A stretch of 64,000 nucleotides of DNA from NCBI GenBank assembly GCA_964304625.1, contig OZ199840.1:8742001-8806000 (forward strand). The letters are read 5' to 3'. Source of the stretch: Kudoa neothunni. Its lineage: Eukaryota > Cnidaria. The translations under genes and the position numbers were made by a program. The notes under the pieces were generated by a model. It ran no database searches. It saw only the letters and a list, made by a program, of their open reading frames with translations, and was not told the DNA's origin. Shown here piece by piece: positions 25,290 to 37,900 of the stretch. Each line of letters opens with the position of its first letter. Position 1 is the first letter of the stretch.

Positions 25290-25960
25290 CGGAACAATCA
25301 TCAGGGGTGATAATTTTAAAACCCATCATCTATCAGGTTTAAAAGATCAGGTTCATCCCTTGCTGAGCCCCGTATAACACTGGTTCTTCCATTGACGACG
25401 CATTTTCGATCGAGTGACAAAAATCTACTAGCTCAATAAGGTATTCCTTACAATCTTCTCGATTCACACTGGTCGCCGATTAACTTTATAAAATACCATA
25501 CCGCATTTACTCATAGAGACTATAACGGATATGTTCCTTGTTCTAACGCCTCCAACAGGAACGTGAGCTGATGTACCAGCAAGGGAACGACCTTTTCTAG
25601 TTTGTGTAGATACACTAAACCCAACTTCATCGATAAAAGTGAAATTTTTATCTTCAGTCTCAAGAATTTTGAGCATACACAATTCCTTCGCTCGGGGACA
25701 ATTATAACTATTTTTAACGAATAGTGGAATTGTTTCAAGAATCTGTTAATAATGCTTGCACTTACGTTTACTCCACATTCGTCAATTAATCGCCACCCCG
25801 CTTAAAGATTCGTCCTTTACGTCAATTAGGTAGGCTTTTACAATTGAAGCAACGGTGCATCGATGTACACCGACGTTTTCTGCAATTATAGAGTCGCTAT
25901 ATTTTTTCTCACATTGGTTAATAATCATTGACCTTGTGACATTTGAGATTGTCTGTCTCG
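25290..25960 (-). mobile_element. Tc1/mariner-IS630-type transposase relic
   Basis: Minus-strand translation shows an HTH-like segment (SIIAENVGVHRCTVASIVKA) and, downstream, the DDE-core motif FIDEVGFSVSTQTRKGRS followed by RTRNISVIVSMS, typical of the IS630/Tc1/mariner superfamily. A further segment EYLIELVDFCHSIENASS lies in another frame. Several frame changes show it is inactive. Possible terminal sequence occurs near 26100 (GGATACTAGGGTGGACATTT on the minus strand). Confidence 0.7.
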
Positions 25961-26400
25961 TTTTTATTTCATAAATATTATAAAATCAACTATGTTATAC
26001 ATTATTACCACTCGTTTGATATTTTCTGAATTCTCTACCTAATTAGATTCCAAATTTAGACACGTGTTGTTAAAGCTCGAAAAACACTATAACCTTATCA
26101 TGCCAAATGTCCACCCTAGTATCCAAAAAATTAAACATCCCCATAAATATACACGTAAAATTTATTTTGATAATTTGTTGAATTATTACATGATTTAAAA
26201 GTTAAATATTTGTTTTCATTAATAACCGATTATGCAAACTAAGAGATCTAGCATTTATAGTAAGTTTATTTGTAATCCTTACATCAATCCAAATCAATAA
26301 GGAATACGAGAAATTCAAAGTTATGAAACTTTAAAATGTGGTTCAATGCGCTAAATTTCGTATGATTTATAACAACCTATCAAAAGATAATGATTAGTCA
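25961..26400. other. AT-rich flank of the Tc1-type relic
   Basis: Nothing beyond the possible element terminus near 26100. Confidence 0.4.
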
Positions 26401-26425
26401 ACGCGTGGATCTCCAACTTTGAATG

Positions 26426-26960
26426 CCTGGACAATATAGCATAGTGGTGTTAGGTCGAGATCGCATACCATGAGGTTGCGAGTTCGAAGCCTACGTCCAG
26501 GTGTTCCAAATCGGAAATTAAGTAGGAAGGCTGTGGTAATCGCAAAGATCTATGATTTATCGTGACCTTGCTTGTAGTTGTAGCTGGGAGAGCGTGGCGG
26601 AAGGGTGGGTAGATCTTGGGTGCTCATAAACGCCGGGGTAAAGAAACGAAATACAACGCAGTAGGTGTAGGTGAAGGTGAAGATGAAGGTGTGTGTAGGT
26701 GTAGGGGGTTTCCGTAGAGCCGACCGACGCCCACATTCAGACGACTTTTCCAGACTAATTCTGGGTTAGTCCAGAGTATGGTTGGGGTGGTCATTGATTA
26801 TTGATTGCTACGAAACGAGGATGTTTAGTGGTTAAAATCCCACACTACCGCATACACGTAAAGTCGCCTTAATATGACGCTGCGGTGCCTAAAGCGTAAA
26901 TGGAGAAGGTCTAACCGGCCCAACCTTCACAACCTAACACGTTGCACCACGGTTTTGACC
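26426..26960 (+). repeat. GC-rich island with tRNA-derived (SINE-like) head
   Basis: The head at 26426-26502 has a perfect 7-bp acceptor-like pair (CCTGGAC/GTCCAGG), a TAGCATAGTGG A-box and an AGTTCGAAGCC B-box, but the T stem pairs poorly, so it looks like a tRNA-derived SINE head rather than a working tRNA. The following ~450 bp are much more GC-rich than the surroundings and include a GTAGGT/GAAGGT hexamer minisatellite at about 26661-26706. A second A-box-like string (TTTAGTGGTTAAAATC) is near 26823. Confidence 0.55.
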
Positions 26961-27059
26961 TTGTAAACAAAAAAATCCGACTTTTGAACACATGGATCAC
27001 GATTTGGTTTTTAAATGTTCAAGAGCGAAATACGACAACTGAAAATAATCATGATTGAC

Positions 27060-27403
27060 ATTCCATGTCCTGCAGTTTTACACGAATATAACCAAAATAT
27101 GGAGGAGTTGAGTCTTCAGATATACTCGTATCGCTTTATGTAATGAAACATTAATGTAAGAAATATTACATGCAAATTTTCTTTTGGACCCTCAATACAT
27201 GTATTATAAATGCGTGGTTATTATATAAACGAAATTGTAACATTCGAAAAGTTCCTAAGAAAGATAAACTGGACTTGATGAATTTTTCATTGAAAATAAG
27301 TGAAAGTCTTCGTTATTACCAAATAGCAAGTGCTCCCAAAAAACGTGGTAGACAGTCTCTTAACAATTTTTTGGTAAAAATCGATGATAAATTTGAAAGA
27401 TAG
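27060..27403 (+). mobile_element. piggyBac transposase relic (PGBD-type C-terminal part)
   Basis: Translation gives HEYNQNMEELSLQIYSYRF, a decayed Y-N--MGGVD--D block, then FFWTLNTCIINAWLLYKR (the 'NAW-LY' helix of PGBD-type transposases) and ASAPKKRGRQS. The last frame is open from 27170 to 27403; the upstream part is broken. This lineage differs from the other two piggyBac relics in the window. Confidence 0.65.
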
Positions 27404-28460
27404 AAATTATTTTTCAAGTTATCATAGCCAAGTATGTAACGAATTTTCGAATTCATTTTGTTTTTTTTGTGCACAACTCACTGCGCAAAATCGTTGTTTT
27501 ACCACCGATGCCAAACTTCCACCTCAGTACCCACATTAAAAAACGGCTGAAATTTTACGTTTCATTAATTTTGATCATAATAAAATTAATAAATTTAGTA
27601 TAGTGAGTGCCTGTAATATATTTTAAAAAAATCATGGAAGGAAATACAAAAATTGAATTCGAAAGGGTTAAAATATTTTATTAGGGGTATCTAACATTGC
27701 GTACTAAATGAAGCTATAAATAAGTCAACCTATTTTATAATTATCTGAAAGTAAAAAAATGAATAGAGAATATAATCGATTTAAAAGTGAGATAAATTGA
27801 CTCATTATTTTTCTAAATCAAATGGCAGTGAATTTTTAATCATATAATTAATTTGAATTAAGCAGAATTTTTTGGAGAAAATATTAAAAAATAATCAAAC
27901 ACTATAGCCGATAAATCAGCATGCGTGCGCCAATATTCTGCAATATTTGGTTAATCCAAAAATTTTCTTTAGTATTTCACTTAAATAACTTGGAAAATTT
28001 GTTTAATACTATTTAGAGTAATTAAATGAAAATAAAATGACATACGTTCCATTTTTATCTAGATGTAACTTTAAGGTAATTAATTAAATAATATATAGGG
28101 TCGTCTCTCGATTTAGCGCACCAAGCCGAGAAGCTCAAGTTAGTGCGTGATGAAAAAGGAGTGCGTAAAATAAAACTTCTGTAGAATTTTCCTGAAATGA
28201 CTAATGCATTGGTTTCAAATAATTCGTTATGGGTTGGACGATAAATTTACCTTTTAATATATTTTGAAATTAATCTTTATTAGTAGGCAAATTGAGTAAA
28301 TCCCTAGAATCTACTTTCCTGAAAAAGCTTGGAAGTTTTTGCGATACGTGTATCAATTAGATGGTTGAATTTTCTCCCCCAATCTTATTATGATATTAAT
28401 TTTTTCACCGTATGCGAAAAATTTTTATTAAATGTAAGTTCTCAATAATTATGTAACACA
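27404..28460. other. AT-rich intergenic DNA
   Basis: No supported gene. There is an NRF-1-like string at 27919-27930. Confidence 0.5.
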
Positions 28461-28461
28461 T

Positions 28462-28535
28462 GGTTCGAACTGGGATTCGAACCTGCGTTATTAGCATTAA
28501 AAGGCGGCGGCGCGTTACCGCTCTGCTCTCGATTG
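28462..28535 (-). repeat. tRNA-like (SINE-like) fragment
   Basis: On the minus strand GAGCAGAGCGGTAACGCG resembles a pol III A-box region, and GGTTCGAATCC (28483-28473) is a perfect B-box. No complete cloverleaf folds: the T stem and acceptor stem do not pair. A tRNA-derived repeat is therefore more likely than a tRNA gene. Confidence 0.45.
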
Positions 28536-28539
28536 GGCG

Positions 28540-29394
28540 TACGTGATTGGTGGATTACAACCCTTATAATCCACATCTAGATCAAAATCCATATGTTCCT
28601 CCTTTGAGAGTTTTTATTACTTTTGAATAGAACAATCGTTATTATGATAACACAACCAGTCTATATAGTTATAATAGTATCCGAGGCAGATCTTATTTTT
28701 ACATCAAAAATCTTCATTGTTTCAAATTTAGCGTTTGATTTGTTTGTGCGCTACTTTTTGACAATATTTTATAATTTCAACTTTTGATGCAAAAGTCATA
28801 ATTTTCCTCGTTTTGGAGAAAATTCATTACGCTTGATCCATAATTGCGCAAGATACATAATATGCAGAAAACCTATTGTTATTCTAATTTTTCTATATAA
28901 TCATTATTCTATGTTTTACTGTGATATTAATACGACCCTTGTCATTGTACTTCCAAATATGGTTATATATTTTTAACAATTGAGCGGACATATATATGAT
29001 TTAGATAAAAAATGTTATCTATTTGTTAATGAGAGAATTTGGCATTATATTCGAGGAATAATGAAATAATCTTCGTAAGGATTTTTCTTCACATGTATTT
29101 TATATACTGAAAATATCTTAATTTAATAGAAATGTTTTTATAATTGTTTGTATCTTATTACTGCCATTAATGTGTCATTTAGTTTTCAAAAAATGGATAC
29201 GAACATAATGAAAAATATATATAAACTAAATCAAACATAATTACACTAAAAAACAATATTTTTAACAAAATTTTATATATTCAACTTGTTAAATATAAAA
29301 ATTAGAAAAGGTGATCACGTGGATATTGTTTTACTCACAATAAGGAGAGTTCAAGATAATAAAATGAATATAAATATAAATAAGTTTTTTCAAT
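28540..29394. other. AT-rich intergenic DNA
   Basis: No supported feature. Confidence 0.5.
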
Positions 29395-29950
29395 ATGATC
29401 AACTAGCAGGAACTACCCAGCTTTGCTTGGAAGTATTAAGCATTGAAAGATCTCTTTATAACATTCCAAAAAGATGTTAATACTTCAAATTGACTTATAA
29501 ATATAGATGCAGTCAAACTAAAAAAATTTTCAAGCATTATATTTTAATGACTGGGAATATGAAATTTAAATTATGATAATTTATGTTCAGTGTAGTATTT
29601 GTTGTATTCCCGAATTATGTAAATCCTGTTAAAGTGGTATCTAGAAAGTTTTTTCCATGCTTTTTGGGGGCGGAAAAACAAAATAAAGAGATATAAGAAA
29701 AATATACGTAAATTGATTTCTATTACTCAAATTAATATCTCTTGGCTCGGCATAAACTTTAATGCATTCTTTCTCGAAAACACATACAAATCGCGTCAAT
29801 ATCAACATAAATAATTCGAATAATAAGGTGAAGTAAGAGTGTAACCATCTGCATTGAATTTAATCACTGAAAGTTAAACTTAGAGGACGATTTCAATGAA
29901 ATTATAATACATGGTTCTTGTATTATAAAGTTTCAATCTATCTGATAATT
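29395..29950 (-). repeat. Dispersed repeat, copy 2 (inverted relative to copy 1)
   Basis: The reverse complement aligns along its whole length to 1655-2295 apart from the insertion in copy 1. The similarity is high enough to read by eye but with many substitutions, so the copies are not very recent. Confidence 0.75.
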
Positions 29951-30434
29951 GATTTCCTTACCAAATTGCAGTTAATAATTCAAACATAGACTTATTGTCA
30001 TATTTTAAACCATTAATGGAACTTTCAAAATATACTTCTCAAGTCATATACGTTTAAACTCCCTACAAAAGAAGTGTATACGCGCAGACCTCCAAATGTA
30101 CACGCCAATATTATATAAAAAGTCAGATAGCAGCAGTTAATCAGCAATCAGCAGATCCTACCAAGGGGGTGTTAATCCGATTGATGAACTCAAGTAACCT
30201 GATAAACAAACTTTGAATCGACAAAACCACTATTTTCTAAACACTATTGGGAAATTTTGAAATGTAGAAACGATTTAAAGATTTTTTCCGACATTGTGAT
30301 TTTTAAAAAATTTCATAAATGTCTCTCTTTTATGAAAAATTTTTGACTCGCATGCGTGCTGCAGACAAACACACTGTCACTGTCACTTCAGCTTTGTATA
30401 TATTGTAGATAGTAGATAACAATGTACGCATTGG
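29951..30434. other. Intergenic between dispersed repeat and hAT-like element
   Basis: No gene seen. Confidence 0.5.
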
Positions 30435-30442
30435 TACTAGAG

Positions 30443-31532
30443 CAGCGGTCGGAAACCAATCTGACCGGAATTGCCAATTATTGATGATGGGGGAAATTTT
30501 TCTACTTTGGGGCCGCACATTGAATATTGGCTCGAAAATCAAAGTATTTACCTTTGAAACCGTGAAAAATACATTCCAGAAAAATTTTGGTAAATTATCG
30601 AATTAGTCCATCTATGCATTTTTTTGTAACCAATTAACCCATTATTTTAATTAATGTTTTTTAACGAAGAAAGAAATAATAAAAAATTATACACTTGAAT
30701 TTTTCGGATTATTTCAAGTAATATTTAAAATTTATTTTCTATAATTTCAATAACCTCTAAACAGCAAATATACGATAAAAATCTGTTTTTGTGAATATTA
30801 TCGTCAACACACACAAACAAAATTCCAACTATATAGTTTAATCTTTTACACTAGAAAGAATAACTTCTTTTCGAATGTATTTCATCAGTTTAATTATTTC
30901 TGCGACGTTTCATATGAGGTTTTCTCTGTGGTAACTCTAAAGAACGTTTAATATCACAAAAGAATTCTTTTAATGGATAACAACTAATGAAAATGTATGC
31001 ATAACTATTTTTATGTGAAAAAATTTGCAAACTGGAAGAACTATCAACATTTCCTTTATTCTAATTTAAAGGTTTAAAAAGTTGTGAATACAAATAAATA
31101 AATAAGATGTATTTTGTTTGATATTCGAGAAATTTATTTTTGAGGAGTTTTAGTTTAAGATTAACCCTTCTTTATTATGGAGAAATTTTGATTAGTGATA
31201 AAAAATAATTTTTTAATTTAAAAACGTGGAAAAATTGAGGACATTTAAAGTTATTGAGACTCATTAATAATTGCAGAAGTATAGGATTTTCTTTCGGTGA
31301 GGAATTCTTAACATTTATTCATTATCCAAATATTTCCATTAAAAAATGGTTTATGTCTAATGATAATTCAAAATTTGAATGTAATAATGAGTTCACCGAC
31401 CAGGAATTATGTAATTTCTTCTTGTGTCAACTTTAGATATTGTAGTTTATACAATTTACATAAGATGGGGAACCGCACTTATGACTTTAAAGAGCCACAT
31501 GAGTCTCGCGAGTCGCAGGTTGCCGACTCATG
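30443..31532. mobile_element. hAT-like non-autonomous element
   Basis: The left end CAGCGGTCGGAAACC and the reverse complement of the right end CATGAGTCGGCAACC match at 11 of 15 positions. Near-perfect 8-bp duplications flank it (TACTAGAG at 30435-30442, TATTAGAG at 31533-31540). The right terminal region, rich in GAGCCACATGAGTCTCGCGA-like sequence, is typical of hAT ends. The interior encodes nothing recognisable. Confidence 0.75.
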
Positions 31533-31863
31533 TATTAGAGGATTCAAAATTACAAAATTGCCTGTTAAATCATATAGTCAGTTCAAACTAACACGATTCT
31601 AGTTGAATTCTCGCTTAATTTAAGTCGTTTTAATCTTTGCTAGGACATTCCCAACGAATATAAGGTTACAATAATGACATCAACAATAACACTATCTAAC
31701 ATTGCGAAATTAACGTTCCGATACCATGGGGATTTTGAGGCGGAGCGTTAAGCTTTTCAAAAGAGCCAAAGAGGATCAAGTACACGGGCCACACGGAAAA
31801 TGTCGTGGAGGTTGGAAAACCGAAGATTGCCGCAATTGTCATATGGCAGAAGACGTTGGTGTA

Positions 31864-34800
31864 ATGGATCGAAGTGGGGGGTGAAACTCAGCAACCCCAA
31901 CAAACCTCTTTTTTCCGAGAATTTATTCTCACCACTCTTAGAATGTTAGCCATATCGATGGCAGTGCGATACGTGGCTGGTTTATTCTTTCAGCCGGCTG
32001 CCAAACATTCTCAGCATCGTTCCAATTCCACTCAATACCTCCTTGGGTGAGATCTATCAAAATGGTGATAGATACGTAAATAAAATTGATGTGGTGGGAT
32101 TTGTCTAAATTACGATTGAAGGGCGTTTGGGTGTATTTGTTGGAATCGGATTACAATGGTAAAGCCCAAACAGCACCAGAGCCTTATTTGGCATATACCA
32201 TCGTTGTTTTATGGAGATTACTATGGTGGAACTCACAAAAATTCAACCTACACATTGAATTATTCCTTTGATGTTTCCCCAGGTAATACCCCAATTTCAC
32301 TAGCAACAAACATGTTGTGGTTCTCATAGAATCTAATGAGAAATGGAAGTGTAAGTCTATTGACATGTTTCCTTAAAAATGATAACGCTGCTCCCGATTT
32401 CTCCAAAAATAAAGCCACGGTTGATGATCAAGTGTGCCAACTAAAACGTATGTTGTTATTTTGCGATTTCCTCGAATGCGGCGCGCAATTAAATTAACTG
32501 ATGGCCAGATAAAGTTGGACTATCATTTTACTTATTTTTCCATACTAAAATCCCCTATACACGTACATCGAATAATTTTATTGATTAATCTTCCCAACTA
32601 TTACAAATAAATTGCTACAATTCCTTAATAAGTTCATCTCATCATATTTGAATCATTATTTTAAATTATTGTTTAAATTTATACTCAAATATTTAATATT
32701 CAAACAGAGCGTGATCAAAATTTTAATTTTTTAGAGAACATGTGTTACACAATTCTATTAGTTGATAATATGAATTCGAACTAGGCTCTGTTTGCTACTT
32801 TATGTGATCATTTGGTATTGTCGTTGTGCCTTGCTAACTACTTTAAGTCGTAATGTGCGTGTTGCCATATCGTTAAATTTAATCTTTGTTAGCCCACAAA
32901 AGAAAAAATTGTCAGTGTCTACGTAAAAACTTTTCCAGCATTTGAAGTAAGTGGAATGTTTTTGACAATTTGTTCAATAAGTATGAAGAATTCGGTTTAA
33001 TTTCTTTGTTAAAAAGTGAATTATTTTGCAAAAAAAATATTTTCCTTTCGACACAATCAACTCTGAAAAAAGCTTTGTGATAAAATATTCTTTTACATGT
33101 CGATCAGCCAAATAAAACGACATTAATTCCGTTTTTCGGTAGTAATGTATCTAAACTTGTGCTTGGTTGTACAAGTTCAAAGGGTCTCATTTCGTTTCGA
33201 TTTTTATGCACACCTTCAGAAGCCCTAAATTCAATACTATGATTTACGGAGTCGTGAACACAACCTAAATGAGTTAAATTCTGATAAGCAGACCATTTGT
33301 CTGCCCACCGAGTTGAGCTTCTAATACAATTTTGGAATTATTATTTCTTCAACAATAGCTTGGTATTGTTCTCGGTAAGGATTTACAAAAAATTCCATTC
33401 GAATCAATCCCGCACACGATCCAAACATCTTATTTGAAAATGACTTTCAAATAATGGTGTTTTCGTTTACAAATCTGAGGATCCTTCTAATTTGTACTAC
33501 AATTACGCCAATACCATAAATATGAGACCTTTGAATGTTAAAATTCTCTGTGTAAATTTCATTTATATAGTTTTTCCAGTCACGTATGGTTTCTTGTGAC
33601 GATATTTTCGTTTGTTCCAATAACATATCATATGACACGAATGTTATCTCTACAAGATACATCAGGAAAAAATCATCTCTATATAATAATGATTTGGGCG
33701 TCCTTAGAAAGATTCCTTTCCTAATTAAAATCTTTTCCTTGTATTGATAACAACGAAATGCTTAACCTTCCGTTATTTTTAACTTGTTTCAATGCATACA
33801 TTGTGGCATTGGTCCAATCTTTCTTTTTAAAGAGGTGATTGATAATGTTGTAAATACGATAAATTTGGTTAAAGTATAGTTTTTCCCCGTTATTATCTAA
33901 TCATATTTACTCTGATAAATATAGATATCGGCCGCAGAATATATAATTTAATTAAGGTTTCCATTAATGACGTTAACGTTTCATAAACTATTATTGCTTT
34001 TATCACATGTACACCCACGATTCATTTTGTTTTGATTCACTAAATAATTATAAAACTTTCTATTTTGAGTTCATGTCGGCTTTTTAAATTATTCCATCTT
34101 TACTTTTGTCGTAATATCATAAAAACCTCATTTGATGTATGATCGTAGATGTATACCGTTTTAATAAACTTGTATGAAACGTTATATTTGAGTTTATATA
34201 ATTTTTAAATAACAATTTAAAGTGAAATTCTATAAATACTAGATACCTAAATACTCATGAATTTTCCCTCATTTTGGAAATTGTTTTCCGATTACATATC
34301 ATTTAATATTTTTAAATGTTTAAATGTGTATAACACCGTCGATAAATCTTTAATATTAGGTAATTTTCGAAAGTAAATCGATTATATAATTATGAAAATA
34401 CAATGGAGCATTTAATACAGAGACATGTAATTTAACATAAAAGAACATTGGTTTCTTTAAAAATATTATTTAATAATTCAATTTTGGACTTCATAATCGA
34501 CCGAAACCATTCTTCATGGAGATATTGAACCAAATTCTTAGTCGACATTCCTCTTCTTAATCGGAGAATTTTTGTTTTTAAACGGTGCCAGCAAGCTTCA
34601 CTCGTATCGTGTGTGGGCCCCGTTTCTTACGTATTCCTTGGAGTGGTTTATTGCTATATCCCAATGATCCCAGATTATTGCAGGCTGCCCATTCGTCGCT
34701 GTAGATCGTTGAACCGGGAATTACTTCAGCCTGGATAATTTGGGTTAACGTCTCCCTATCGCGTCGCTTGACGAAAAAAGTAGCGAATCTCTTACCTTTT

Positions 34801-34892
34801 TCGTCAACAGTGCAGAGTGCCAACTCAAATATCCATGGAACATCAACAAGATTCCCGTATCTTTCTCTCCGGTTTTCACCTATATTTAATAA

Positions 34893-34923
<31 letters not shown>

Positions 34924-37900
34924 AAGGATGATTTAATACGGGAATTTTCAAGATGTTTCGTCATCAGAAGAACAATATTTGCCCCTCACTCATATTCTCC
35001 GTAGCTACGCCATTGAAGCCATAATATTTAATCTATTTCAAATCAAAATTATAATCATTTGTTCTCTTCCCACGTAGAAGACTTTCATCGATCTCCACAA
35101 GGTATCCTTTCCAAATCAATACATGGAATAAAAGATCGTGATTGCTCATTAATGCAAAAAACGAATCGTCATACATGAAACTAAGAACTCCATTTTAGGC
35201 GGCACCGGGTAAGTTCAATCCATTTAAGACATGTCCCGTCACATTCAAGTTAAACGTTCGTATAAAAATATTTTATAATAAATTCGAACACTTCAAAATT
35301 AATATTTATTAAAATACAAAATAAACTTGATTTCTTCATATTTATCGAACAAAATCAAAGATTAATTGAATGTTTGGATAATGCAAAAAAAGACTAAGAG
35401 TACAACGATTGTTGTCGTTGAATTTTTTCACTTATTATTCTTTTATTTTATTATGAACAATTGTAAAAAAGGAAACAAGAATAAACATACGCAAAAAGGT
35501 GTTTTCCGGGTGCCACATACTTTACCATTACCCAAATTCCCTATCATGTATCACAGTTTCGTGAACATGATTGTAACCTAAGTGAGAGGGGGAGAGAGCG
35601 AGAGAGAATTATATGCCGACTATCCATCAGGGTTGGAGCATCTCTCTTATCAGTTTCCACCATAAAAACTCTACCTTCCTCATCCACACCACCAACTATC
35701 CAAAGACTTTGGTTTCGGAGAATTCTGTCAACCCCAAATTTTCTCTTACAAATTTGACTTTCATCAATTTGTCATTCATACCAGGTCCTCCAACTTTATT
35801 CGGATGTAGTAGGAAATGACTCAACAGATCGCGAATATAGTTTGTCCAGTCTACAATCGTTGAATTTGAAGCAACTCGAAGTTCCTTCATTAGGAACGAT
35901 TGTTCAATTGCTCCGGCATTCCATAAATACAATAATTTAAGGAACTGGTGTAAAGAACGTCGAGATTGGTAAAAGAATGTATCTTTCCGCAGCGATTATT
36001 CAGCTCTGCATGTTTTTAAAAACAGAGAAAACTGTATCCGTAAGCACATTTGTTTCTAGCTGAAAGTTTCATTATGCCTCCACATATACAATTACTTGAT
36101 TTAGGAAGAAAACTAAAGTTCCGGAAGAAATCTATTAAATCTTCTTGTTTTGATCTGAAGTAACAGGTATCCTCAAAGTTTATCTAGATTGTCGATATTT
36201 TCAAAAGAATATATCAGGAAGCATGTCGCAAAGTATACCGAAAGGGGGAGGAATTGTACTTTACCCAGAAATTTTTTGTCATTTTTAAATCTAAAAACAT
36301 CTTTTGGGAGCAAATACTCAGTAATCAAGGAAGATAAATACATATTTCCGCGCTATTCGTGAACAATAAATGCAAACGTCGAAAAACGTCCTTACACCGT
36401 ATTTCAGACTATTTTTAAAGAATAAGTTTTGGGTTAACTGTAAAGAATTCGAAACTAGGTCATCCATCGTTAACCATAAGTCGTTGTAACGTCTCATGCG
36501 GCATGTGCATCCAATTTTTCGTTGTATATTTTATTTGTTTCGATTGTTTACAAATATAAACTATTCTATTTTTGGTAATGGGGAGCAGTCAGTTCACCGC
36601 GTTGCGCATGTTTGAAACTCCCGATTTTTCGTATATCAACATATTACATTTTTTAAAAATTCATATTTCAACGTATTTTCGAATATCCGGCTTTGGGTAC
36701 CTGAAAAAAATAATAAGAGTGCTAATAATCATCTGGATTTATACGATTTAATTTAGTGTGAATTCGCATCAGGGTTTCTAGGTTAAAATTTGGATCGATA
36801 AAGGTTTAAGCGAATAAAAATTTTTCAATTATTTATATTTAGTTTATATTTTTTTGCATTTTAATTCGAAGATAAATATTAAATATCGCAATAATATATA
36901 TTAAATTTTACGAAAACATTACATATACCTGAACAACATTGTATTACCTTTCAATTTATTACTTATACAAGTAAATTTTTATTTTTAAGTATAGTTCATA
37001 AATTTCATTACATCAGGTCGGTCTGTATAAACACAGCGAAAGATTTTTACCAAACATTTTTTTATCGAATAATTTTCATATCAATAAAAATTGGGATGGA
37101 TTTCAATATTTATTATAAACTTTTAAATATATTTTATCTAAATGATCAAAATTTTGTAGGCGGAATATGAAATGGCGTAATTAAATGATGGTTTACTTCT
37201 AACTTTATTTTCGTACGAATCGTTCAATGATTAAAACCACACACGATTAAACATTAGTAGTTAAAAATATATTAAAATCCACCATTTTATAAAACGAGTG
37301 TCAAGGTGTCATGTCGTGGAAAAAATCATGATCAAAACTAATCTTATTGAATAAAGTATCAGTTATTCTAATGATTTCCGCATATATTTGATATTTCGGT
37401 TAGTATGTAATCAAAAAACGACTAGCAGTCATTATATCTGGACCGTAACCATTCTTCTTAATATCTTTGTTTTCAGATGGTGTCATATCACCTCAACTAA
37501 ATAGGTATGATAGCCTTAGTTGGTTACGTATTCACGGGAGTGATTAATCGTTACGTGGTCGTAGCCGTAGATACCATGAGTGTGATAGGCCTTCACTCAT
37601 CGATAAATATTTTGGCATCGAGCTCAACCTCTTACAGTATAAGCGATGTAAGAGTACGTTTGCTTCTTCGTTCCACTATGAAGAACCTGCATTCAAGCAG
37701 CGTACGCCAACCATCGTTATTGACGAAACATTCGCATATTCCTACTACCCATGGGTCAATTATGCGATTTTTATTTGGTCTGTTTTCTTTCTTTTTTTAA
37801 TTCTGATAGCCCCAAAGGGTTAATGTAATATTCTAAAATCAAAGTAATATTATTATTCATAAAATATTAATAAATGATGTAGCGTATATAGACCATTGCA

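Noticed and set aside
26426-26502. Functional tRNA gene
   Set aside because: Acceptor stem and boxes are good, but the T stem pairs poorly; treated as a tRNA-derived repeat.
28096-28946. Possible element bounded by AGGGTCGT inverted ends
   Set aside because: Only about 8 matching bases and no clear target-site duplication.
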